A stretch of 64,000 nt of DNA, from positions 408,036 through 472,035 of the forward strand of contig NZ_AUEA01000003.1 in assembly GCF_000425745.1 (NCBI RefSeq). The letters run 5' to 3'. The position numbers and the translations under genes were made by a program. Position 1 is the stretch's first letter. Each line of letters begins with the position of its first letter. A model generated the notes under the pieces. The model was not told where the DNA came from, did no database searches, and saw nothing but the letters and a program-made list of their open reading frames with translations. Positions 28,772-35,698 of the stretch are shown piece after piece. The DNA comes from Pseudomonas cremoricolorata DSM 17059 = NBRC 16634 (GTDB lineage Bacteria > Pseudomonadota > Gammaproteobacteria > Pseudomonadales > Pseudomonadaceae).

Positions 28772-29556
28772 GCAACCTCAGCGACGTGCAACTGGCGCCG
28801 CTGCGCTGCCTCGATCTGGGCCTGCGCGTGCGCGGCCACCAGCTGCTGGAGGGCATCGACTTGCAGGTGCTGGCCGGCGAAACCCTGGGCATCGTCGGCC
28901 CCAATGGCTCGGGCAAATCCACCCTGCTCAAGCTGCTGGCCGGTCTGCGTGCCCCCAGCAGCGGCGCCGTGCAGTTGTTCGGCGAGCCGCTCGACAGCCT
29001 GCCGCGCCGGCGCGTGGCGCAACGTCTGGCGCTGGTCGAACAGCAGGCCGATACCCATGAGGCGATCCGCGTGTATGACGCGGTCGCCCTGGGCCGCACG
29101 CCCTGGCTGTCGGCCCTGGCGCCGTTCGCAGGCCAAGACCGCGCCATCGTCGAGCAAGCCCTGCGCGACGTCGATGCGCTGCACTTGCAACAGCGCCTGT
29201 GGGGCGAGTTGTCTGGCGGCGAGCGCCAGCGCGTGCACATCGCCCGCGCCCTGGCCCAGCGCCCGCAGGTGCTGCTGCTCGATGAGCCGACCAACCACCT
29301 CGACATCCAGCACCAACTGAGCCTGCTGCACTGCGTGCAGGCGCTGCCGGTGACCACTCTGGTGGCGCTGCACGATCTCAACCAGGCGCTGACCTGCGAC
29401 CGCCTGGCGGTGCTCGAAAGCGGTCGCCTAGTGGCCCTCGGCGCGCCGCTGGAGGTGCTGACCCCGGCGCGCCTGCTGAGCACCTTCGGTGTGCACGCCC
29501 ACTACCTCACCGATCCCTATGACGGCGCCCGCGTACTGCGCGTGCGCGCCCCCTGA
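28768..29556 (+). CDS. ABC transporter ATP-binding protein (FecE/BtuD type)
   Basis: This 262-residue ATPase has Walker A GPNGSGKST, Q-loop region ALVEQQADTHEA, signature LSGGERQRVHIARAL, Walker B VLLLDEPTNHLD and an H-loop His in LVALHDLNQAL. It powers the permease encoded just upstream, with which it overlaps by 4 bases. The C-terminal region (LLSTFGVHAHYLTDPYDG) is as in iron-complex and cobalamin transport ATPases. Confidence 0.93.
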   Translation: MSNLSDVQLAPLRCLDLGLRVRGHQLLEGIDLQVLAGETLGIVGPNGSGKSTLLKLLAGLRAPSSGAVQLFGEPLDSLPRRRVAQRLALVEQQADTHEAIRVYDAVALGRTPWLSALAPFAGQDRAIVEQALRDVDALHLQQRLWGELSGGERQRVHIARALAQRPQVLLLDEPTNHLDIQHQLSLLHCVQALPVTTLVALHDLNQALTCDRLAVLESGRLVALGAPLEVLTPARLLSTFGVHAHYLTDPYDGARVLRVRAP

Positions 29557-29572
29557 ACCAGGACGTTCCGTT

Positions 29573-30013
29573 ATGTCGTTGTCCCCCGTCGCCGTGCTGC
29601 TCGCCGGCCTGTTGCTGACGCCTGTGGCTGCCGCCGAGGTGTTCGAAGTGAAAATGCTCAACCGCGGCGCCGAGGGCGCCATGGTCTACGAGCCCGACCA
29701 CCTGCGCATCGCCCCAGGCGACACGGTGCGCTTCGTGCCCACCCATGCCAGCCACAACGCCGCCACACTCCCCGGGCTGTTGCCAGCGGGTGCCGAAGGG
29801 TTCAAGAGCAAGCTCAACCAGCCTGCCGAACAGACTTTCGAAGTACCCGGCCTGTATGGCATTCAGTGCATCCCGCACCTGGCCATGGGCATGGTCATGC
29901 TGATCGAAGTCGGCGAGCGCGGCGCCTCGCCGGCGGCCCTGCCGGACAACCTCCCGGCGCGGGCCAAGAGCCGCCTGCAAGCGCAGCTGAGCAAGCTGGA
30001 GGCCGGGCAATGA
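29573..30013 (+). CDS. pseudoazurin-like cupredoxin
   Basis: This 146-residue protein has a signal peptide (PVAVLLAGLLLTPVAA) and a complete type 1 copper site in pseudoazurin spacing: His61 (THASHN), Cys99, His102 and Met107 (GIQCIPHLAMGM). The loop spacing (38 residues His to Cys, then 3, then 5) equals that of pseudoazurins. A charged C-terminal tail of about 30 residues follows the fold. Such proteins shuttle electrons in the periplasm, classically to nitrite or nitrous oxide reductases, but no denitrification genes are present. It lies 16 bases after the ATPase gene and overlaps the porin gene, so it belongs to the B12-regulated operon, an unusual context. Confidence 0.9.
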   Translation: MSLSPVAVLLAGLLLTPVAAAEVFEVKMLNRGAEGAMVYEPDHLRIAPGDTVRFVPTHASHNAATLPGLLPAGAEGFKSKLNQPAEQTFEVPGLYGIQCIPHLAMGMVMLIEVGERGASPAALPDNLPARAKSRLQAQLSKLEAGQ

Positions 30014-31356
30014 AACACGTGGTCCGCAGTGCGGTGCTGTTGCCGCTATTGGGCGTTGCACCACTGACGCTGGCCGAATCAGCGCAGTCCGAGAGCAACG
30101 GTTTCATCGAAGACAGCCGCTGGAGCGTGCTCAACCGCAGCGTCTATGACCGCCGCGACTACCGCCATGGTGGACGCAACGGCAGCGCCCGCAACGCCTA
30201 CAAACCACGCGAGGCGCGCAGCGACCAGGCCGCCGAATGGGGCTACGGACTGATGGGCAGTTTAAGCTCGGGTTTCACCCAGGGCACGGTGGGCGTGGGC
30301 GTCGATGCCCATGGCTACCTGGGCGTGCAGCTGGACAGCGGCGGCGGTCGCGCCGGCAAGGCGCGCCTGCTCAGCCTGGACAACGACGGCCATCCCAAGC
30401 GCGACTACGGCCGTGCCGGCGCCGCGCTCAAGCTGCGCAGCTCGAACACCGTGTTGTCCTTCGGCGAACAGCGCATCAAGACTCCGGTGTTCAGCGCCTC
30501 CGACAGCCGCTTGCTGCCCGAAACCTTCACCGGCTGGTTCCTCGACAGCAAGGAGTTCGAACACCTGCGCCTGGTGGCCGGGCACTTCACCGAGAACGCC
30601 GACCGCAACGCATCGAGCCACAACCGCGGATTCGCGGTGAACTACTCCGATGCGCGCCAGGGCAAGGCTGTAGATCTGGCCGGCGCGGTGTGGAACCCCA
30701 GCGCGCAGTTCAGCGCCAGCCTGTACACCTCGCGCTATGAAGACACCTGGAACCAGCAGTACCTGGGCAGCACCCTCAGCCACGCCCTGGACGATCAGCG
30801 AAGCCTGAGCCTGGACCTGAACCTGTACCGCACCACCGACACCGGCAAGGCGCTGTCGGGGCAGATCGACAACACCACCTGGAGCCTGGTCGGGCGCTAC
30901 GACCACGGCCCGCACGGTTTCAGCCTCGGTTGGCAACAGGTGCATGGCGATACCCCGTTCGACTACGTGAGCCGCGGCGCCATCTACATTGCCAACGCGG
31001 TGCAACTGTCCGACTTCAATGCCCCCAACGAGAAATCCTGGCAAGTGCGCTACGACCTCGACATGGCCGGCTACGGGGTACCGGGCCTGAACCTCAGCGC
31101 GTTGTACGTGCGCGGCTTCGACATCGACGGCAGCCACGTCGACCGCAACGGCGGCTACGCCTACCTGGGCTACGGCACCGGCGGCAAGCACTGGGAACGC
31201 GACATGGAAGCGCGCTACGTGGTGCAGTCCGGCCAGGCCAAGGGCACCACGTTCTCGCTGCGCTACAACAGCCACCGCGGCAATACCGCCCAGGCGGAGC
31301 TGGACAGTGACCAGTTGCGTCTGGCGGTGGAGTATCCGTTGCAGGGGCGGTTGTAG
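30010..31356 (+). CDS. OprD-family outer-membrane porin
   Basis: This 448-residue protein has a signal peptide (AVLLPLLGVAPLTLA) and the OprD family opening GFIEDSRWSVLNRSVYDRRDY. The family segments WGYGLMGSLSSGFTQGTVG, RIKTPVFSASDSRLLPETF and WQVRYDLDMAGYGVPGLNL follow. It ends in a 16-18 strand barrel with polar terminus. OprD proteins pass small cationic or carboxylate solutes. It overlaps the cupredoxin stop by 4 bases and ends the riboswitch-controlled operon. The operon thus has a general-type porin instead of a TonB-dependent receptor, which argues for a small cargo such as a metal ion or chelate. Confidence 0.92.
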   Translation: MKHVVRSAVLLPLLGVAPLTLAESAQSESNGFIEDSRWSVLNRSVYDRRDYRHGGRNGSARNAYKPREARSDQAAEWGYGLMGSLSSGFTQGTVGVGVDAHGYLGVQLDSGGGRAGKARLLSLDNDGHPKRDYGRAGAALKLRSSNTVLSFGEQRIKTPVFSASDSRLLPETFTGWFLDSKEFEHLRLVAGHFTENADRNASSHNRGFAVNYSDARQGKAVDLAGAVWNPSAQFSASLYTSRYEDTWNQQYLGSTLSHALDDQRSLSLDLNLYRTTDTGKALSGQIDNTTWSLVGRYDHGPHGFSLGWQQVHGDTPFDYVSRGAIYIANAVQLSDFNAPNEKSWQVRYDLDMAGYGVPGLNLSALYVRGFDIDGSHVDRNGGYAYLGYGTGGKHWERDMEARYVVQSGQAKGTTFSLRYNSHRGNTAQAELDSDQLRLAVEYPLQGRL

Positions 31357-31647
31357 GACTGGTCCGGGCTACGGTTTGATCGCGTCGCTTTCGAGGTAGG
31401 TGGGGTCTGTGGCGCCTGATCGATCGATGTACGAAAGCCTGGCTGGCGTCGTGATCAAGCGCTCAAACGGCACACAACCGCCCCTGCCACCATGACGTCA
31501 CAATCGGCTGAAATACTCTGCCCGGTCAAAGCCCTGCCTCACCCCCGGCACTGGCCTGACGAAAAGCGCCGCGTGCCCTTTCGGTCGGCGGCAAGTGAAG
31601 GCACAATGCGTGTCTTTTTTTTGGCCGGCCTGGCCGGAGGCCTTCAG

Positions 31648-32745
31648 ATGATCAAGACGCCGTATTACCTCATCGACAAGACCAAGCTGCTCAGCAACAT
31701 GCAGAAGATCGCCTATGTGCGCGAGCAGTCGGGCGCCAAGGCGCTGCTGGCGCTCAAGTGCTTCGCCACCTGGTCGGTATTCGACCTGATGCAGCAATAC
31801 ATGGACGGCACCACCTCGTCCTCGCTCTACGAGCTCAAGCTCGGTCGGCAGAAATTCGCCGGCGAAACCCACGCCTACAGCGTCGCCTGGGCCGACGATG
31901 AAGTCGAAGAGATGCTCGCCAACTGCGACAAGATCATCTTCAACTCCATCGGCCAGCTGCAGCGCTACGCCGAGCAGTCGGCCGGCAAGACCCGCGGCCT
32001 GCGCGTCAACCCGCAGGTAAGCAGCTCGGACTACCTGCTGGCCGACCCGGCCCGTCCGTTCAGCCGCCTCGGTGAGTGGGACCCTGAGAAAATCGCTACC
32101 GTCATCGACGACATCTCAGGCTTCATGTTCCACAACAACTGCGAGAACGGTGACTTCAACCTGTTCGACCAGATGCTCAGCCATATCGAGCAGCGCTTCG
32201 GCCATCTGCTGCACAAGGTGCAGTGGGTCAGCCTCGGCGGCGGCATCCACTTCACCGGCGAAGGCTACGATGTCGATGCCTTCTGCCAGCGCCTCAAGCA
32301 GTTCGCCCAAACCTACGGCGTCCAGGTGTACCTTGAGCCCGGCGAAGCGGCCATCACCCAGAGCGCGTCGCTGGAAGTCACCGTGCTCGACACCCTGTAC
32401 AACGGCAAGCACCTGGCGGTGGTCGACAGCTCCATCGAGGCGCACATGCTCGACCTGCTGATCTACCGCCTCAACGCCAAGCTGGCGCCGAGCCAGGGTG
32501 AGCATAGTTACATGATCTGCGGCAAGTCGTGCCTGGCCGGGGATATCTTCGGTGAGTATCAGTTCGACAAGCCGCTGGCCATCGGTGATCGCCTGTCGTT
32601 CGTCGACGCGGCCGGTTACACCATGGTCAAGAAGAATTGGTTCAATGGTCTGAAAATGCCCGCCATCGTGGTCAAGCAGCTCGATGGCAGTGTCGAAGTG
32701 GTCCGCGAGTTCGGTTTCGACGACTACGTTTCCAGCCTGTCGTAA
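31648..32745 (+). CDS. nspC: carboxynorspermidine decarboxylase
   Basis: This 365-residue PLP enzyme decarboxylates carboxynorspermidine or carboxyspermidine to the polyamine. It is an alanine racemase-fold decarboxylase with the PLP Lys37 in ALLALKCF, the glycine-rich phosphate contact SLGGGIHFTGEGYD, and the dimer-interface active-site segment MICGKSCLAGD containing the catalytic Cys. A GGAGG sits 7 bases upstream of ATG 31648. An in-frame start at 31492 would add a non-homologous tail. The dehydrogenase that makes its substrate follows, giving the alternative (non-SAM) polyamine route. Confidence 0.93.
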   Translation: MIKTPYYLIDKTKLLSNMQKIAYVREQSGAKALLALKCFATWSVFDLMQQYMDGTTSSSLYELKLGRQKFAGETHAYSVAWADDEVEEMLANCDKIIFNSIGQLQRYAEQSAGKTRGLRVNPQVSSSDYLLADPARPFSRLGEWDPEKIATVIDDISGFMFHNNCENGDFNLFDQMLSHIEQRFGHLLHKVQWVSLGGGIHFTGEGYDVDAFCQRLKQFAQTYGVQVYLEPGEAAITQSASLEVTVLDTLYNGKHLAVVDSSIEAHMLDLLIYRLNAKLAPSQGEHSYMICGKSCLAGDIFGEYQFDKPLAIGDRLSFVDAAGYTMVKKNWFNGLKMPAIVVKQLDGSVEVVREFGFDDYVSSLS

Positions 32746-32775
32746 GACGGCGTTTAGTAAGGAGCAACAGCTAAA

Positions 32776-34020
32776 TTGAAGAAGAACGTTCTTATCATTG
32801 GTGCAGGAGGTGTCGCCAAGGTGGTGGCCCACAAGTGCGCACAGCATAACGACGAGCTGGGTCGTATTGCGATTGCGTCACGGAACATCTCCAAATGCCA
32901 GGCCATCATCGACAGCGTCAAGGCCAAGGGCAGCCTCAAGGTGCCCGCAGACATCCAGGCCTTCTCGCTCAATGCGCTCGATGTCGAAGCGACCAAGGCG
33001 TTGATCCGCGAAACCGAATCGCAGATCGTCATCAACGTCGGTTCCGCGTTCCTCAACATGTCGGTGCTGCGTGCCTGCATCGATACCGGTGTCGCCTACC
33101 TGGACACCGCGATTCACGAAGAGCCAGGCAAAATCTGCGAAACGCCGCCCTGGTATGGCAACTACGAGTGGAAACACACCGACGAGTGCCAGAAAAAGAA
33201 CATCACGGCCATTCTCGGCGTCGGTTTCGACCCGGGTGTGGTCAACAGCTACGCGAAACTCGCGCAGCAGCAATACTTCGACCGCATTGATTCGATCGAC
33301 ATCCTCGACGTCAATGCCGGCTCCCACGGCAAGTACTTCGCCACCAACTTCGATCCGGAAATCAACTTCCGCGAATTCACCGGGCAAGTCTGGAGCTGGC
33401 AGAACGCCCAGTGGACCAGCAACCGCATGTTCGAAGTCAAGCGCACCGACGACCTGCCAGTGGTCGGCGCACAGAACCTGTACCTGACCGGCCACGACGA
33501 AGTGCACTCGCTGTCGAAGAACCTCGACGTGCCCAACGTGCGCTTCTGGATGAGCTTCGGCGAGCACTACATCAATGTCTTCACCGTGCTCAACAACCTC
33601 GGCCTGCTCTCCGAGCAGCCGGTACGTACGGCTGAAGGCCTGGATGTGGTGCCCCTGAAAGTGGTCAAGGCGGTGCTGCCCGACCCGGCCTCGCTGGCTC
33701 CCGGCTACACCGGCAAGACCTGCATCGGCGACCTGGTCAAAGGCACCAAGGACGGCGAGCCGCGTGAAGTGTTCATCTATAACGTGGCCGACCACGAAGA
33801 TGCCTTCGCCGAAACCGAAAGCCAGGGCATTTCCTACACTGCCGGCGTACCGCCCGTAGCCGCTGCGCTGCTGGTCGCCCGTGGCGAGTGGGACGTGCAA
33901 CGCATGGTCAACGTCGAAGAACTGCCGGCCGAGCCGTTCCTCAAGGCGCTGGACGTCATGGGCCTGCCGACGCGGGTCAAGGACGAGCATGGCGACCGCG
34001 CCTGGGATGCCCAGGTCTGA
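32776..34020 (+). CDS. carboxynorspermidine dehydrogenase (saccharopine dehydrogenase-like)
   Basis: This 414-residue enzyme resembles carboxy(nor)spermidine dehydrogenase, which condenses a diamine with aspartate semialdehyde using NADPH. It has the N-terminal Rossmann motif KNVLIIGAGGVAKVVAHKC, then IASRNISKCQ, AFLNMSVLRACIDTGVAYLD and GVGFDPGVVNSYAKLA, all typical of saccharopine dehydrogenase-like enzymes paired with NspC. Translation starts at TTG 32776, with AAGGAG 12 bases upstream and no ATG or GTG that keeps the Rossmann motif. It lies 30 bases after nspC and is certainly co-transcribed. A strong terminator hairpin follows. Confidence 0.9.
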   Translation: MKKNVLIIGAGGVAKVVAHKCAQHNDELGRIAIASRNISKCQAIIDSVKAKGSLKVPADIQAFSLNALDVEATKALIRETESQIVINVGSAFLNMSVLRACIDTGVAYLDTAIHEEPGKICETPPWYGNYEWKHTDECQKKNITAILGVGFDPGVVNSYAKLAQQQYFDRIDSIDILDVNAGSHGKYFATNFDPEINFREFTGQVWSWQNAQWTSNRMFEVKRTDDLPVVGAQNLYLTGHDEVHSLSKNLDVPNVRFWMSFGEHYINVFTVLNNLGLLSEQPVRTAEGLDVVPLKVVKAVLPDPASLAPGYTGKTCIGDLVKGTKDGEPREVFIYNVADHEDAFAETESQGISYTAGVPPVAAALLVARGEWDVQRMVNVEELPAEPFLKALDVMGLPTRVKDEHGDRAWDAQV

Positions 34021-34073
34021 TCCCTGCATGAGCGCGCCGCGCGCTGAGGTCGATCGACCCTAGCGCTGTAAGC

Positions 34074-34101
34074 ACAAGGGGCTGCCTGGGCAGCCCCTTG
34101 T
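34074..34101 (+). terminator. terminator of the nspC operon
   Basis: A perfect 13-bp stem (ACAAGGGGCTGCC with GGCAGCCCCTTGT) around a 2-base TG begins 54 bases after the dehydrogenase stop. The T-run is short, but the stem is very stable. Confidence 0.7.
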
Positions 34102-34327
34102 CATGTCCAGCCCTGCCCCGCCCAGCCATCTGCACATCGCCCCGGCGCACGCCGATCAGCGCCGCACAGCGAACGTCCCCAGCGGCCCTTGCGCTTGACT
34201 CCACGTTTAGGAAAACCCCTACAGCTCACTGGGAAAAGTCCCTCGTTCCAACCCTTTCTCCTTTGCCTACGCACTCCCATCATTCGACGCACACGTCTGC
34301 GGCAAGTTGACACAGGGAGAATCAGAA
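34102..34327 (+). other. upstream region of the zinc-ribbon gene
   Basis: Within the 307-base gap between the polyamine operon and the next gene, this part holds a GGAAA-N2-CCCTACA segment at 34210-34223 that resembles elements ahead of tssF and vgrG, and a small GGGA-AAAG-TCCC hairpin at 34231-34242. No coding frame with a ribosome-binding site is visible. Confidence 0.4.
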
Positions 34328-35689
34328 TTGACGGACTACCAGGAGAAACTCGGCCACCTCAGTGCCGAGCAGATCGAAGCGCTGTACCAGGAGTACCTGA
34401 CCGGAGCACGCATCGCCCCGCTGCTCGAGCGCTACGCCGTGGTGCTGCGGCCCAATAGCCTGATCAAGGCTTTCCCGCCCAAAGCCTGTGACGACTTGCA
34501 GTGCCCCTGGTGCCTGCAACCGCTGCATATCCGGCGGCGCGGCAAGGCTGAACCTGAGCACAGCATCAACGAAGCGTTCTGCCTGAGCTGCCCGCACCGG
34601 CACTATTTCCCCGCCTACAACCGCCTGCAACGCTACTGCATCTGCGCGCCCTGCGCCGCCAGTCGGGTCGAGGCCAGGCAGCATCAGGAAAGCGAACTGC
34701 GTGGCGAGATCGACGCCTACTGGGGCCTGCAAGGCCAGCCAGCGATACCCTACGAGCGCCTGGGCCTTGCGCAGAAGCTGGCGCTGATGGCCATCATCGA
34801 AGCCCGCGGCAGCGCGCGCAGTGACCGTATCGAAGCCGTCGAGCCGAGCGCTTGCGGCCCGCGCCTGAGCCCGAGCCAAAGCATGGACGGGGCGTTGTTC
34901 GACGACCTGCGCCAGCAGCAACTGCTGCTGCTCGATCCTGACTCCGACCTCGAAGCCTTCAGCCTGAACCCCGCCATGCCGAGGCTCGAGCGGGTGCGCT
35001 GGATCGGCAACATCACCCTCGACGGCCAGCGCCGAGCCCGGCTGACCGAGGTGTACCAACGCCTGCACCAGGAATTGGCCCGAGGCCCTGCACCGCAATG
35101 GCAGCGCGAGTTGAGCACACTGGTGCGCCGGTTGGCGGTCGAGGAAGTGCTTGGCCACCTGGAACAACGCTGCAGCGAACACGGGCTGAGCCTGCGGGGT
35201 GTCGAGCGCAGCCGGGAACTGGCTGCGCAACTGCTGCAACGCCTGCCAGTGTGCAGCGTCTGGTACCTGGCCAACAGCGCCCTGCGCAGCGCCGTGCAGT
35301 TCGCCGAACGCTGCAACGTCAACACCCAGCATGCAGCGCAGACCTTGCCCGGCAAGCTCTGGGCGCTGGGCCAGCGAGCCATCGACGAGCAGTGGCCGCT
35401 CGAGGCTTCGCGGCACAGCGCCAGCGCACCGCGTTCGGCCTACAGTCGCGTGCTGCATGGCCTGTTGCTCGGCCATCACGACGGCGGCGTCGAGCGGCCG
35501 TTGAGTGACTACCTCAACGCCCTGCCCCAGCCCCTGGAACCGGCGCAGATCAGCACCGCCAGCCTGCATTGCAGCCACTGCGGCTCCAGTGCCGTGCAGG
35601 CACGTGTCGAGGCGCAACAGGTGAGTATCCGCTGCCAGTGCTGTACCGCGCGCAGCGTGTTGCAGGTGGAACGCAGCAACCAGTCCTGA
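34328..35689 (+). CDS. unrecognised protein with N- and C-terminal zinc-ribbon motifs
   Basis: This 453-residue protein matches no family I recognise. Near the N terminus LSAEQIEALYQEYLTGARIA looks like a helix-turn-helix. It is followed by a cysteine-rich block (CPWC at about residue 59, CLSCPHRHYF at about 85, CICAPCAAS at about 110), then a long helical middle, and a C-terminal zinc ribbon (CSHCGSSAVQ ... CQCC). Two metal sites flanking a helical core suggest nucleic-acid or protein binding. The start is TTG 34328, supported by AGGGAG 8 bases upstream; TTG 34307 is the alternative. It appears to be a single-gene unit converging on the GGDEF-EAL gene, 9 bases from stop to stop. Confidence 0.7.
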   Translation: MTDYQEKLGHLSAEQIEALYQEYLTGARIAPLLERYAVVLRPNSLIKAFPPKACDDLQCPWCLQPLHIRRRGKAEPEHSINEAFCLSCPHRHYFPAYNRLQRYCICAPCAASRVEARQHQESELRGEIDAYWGLQGQPAIPYERLGLAQKLALMAIIEARGSARSDRIEAVEPSACGPRLSPSQSMDGALFDDLRQQQLLLLDPDSDLEAFSLNPAMPRLERVRWIGNITLDGQRRARLTEVYQRLHQELARGPAPQWQRELSTLVRRLAVEEVLGHLEQRCSEHGLSLRGVERSRELAAQLLQRLPVCSVWYLANSALRSAVQFAERCNVNTQHAAQTLPGKLWALGQRAIDEQWPLEASRHSASAPRSAYSRVLHGLLLGHHDGGVERPLSDYLNALPQPLEPAQISTASLHCSHCGSSAVQARVEAQQVSIRCQCCTARSVLQVERSNQS

Positions 35690-35698
35690 TGCAGCCGG

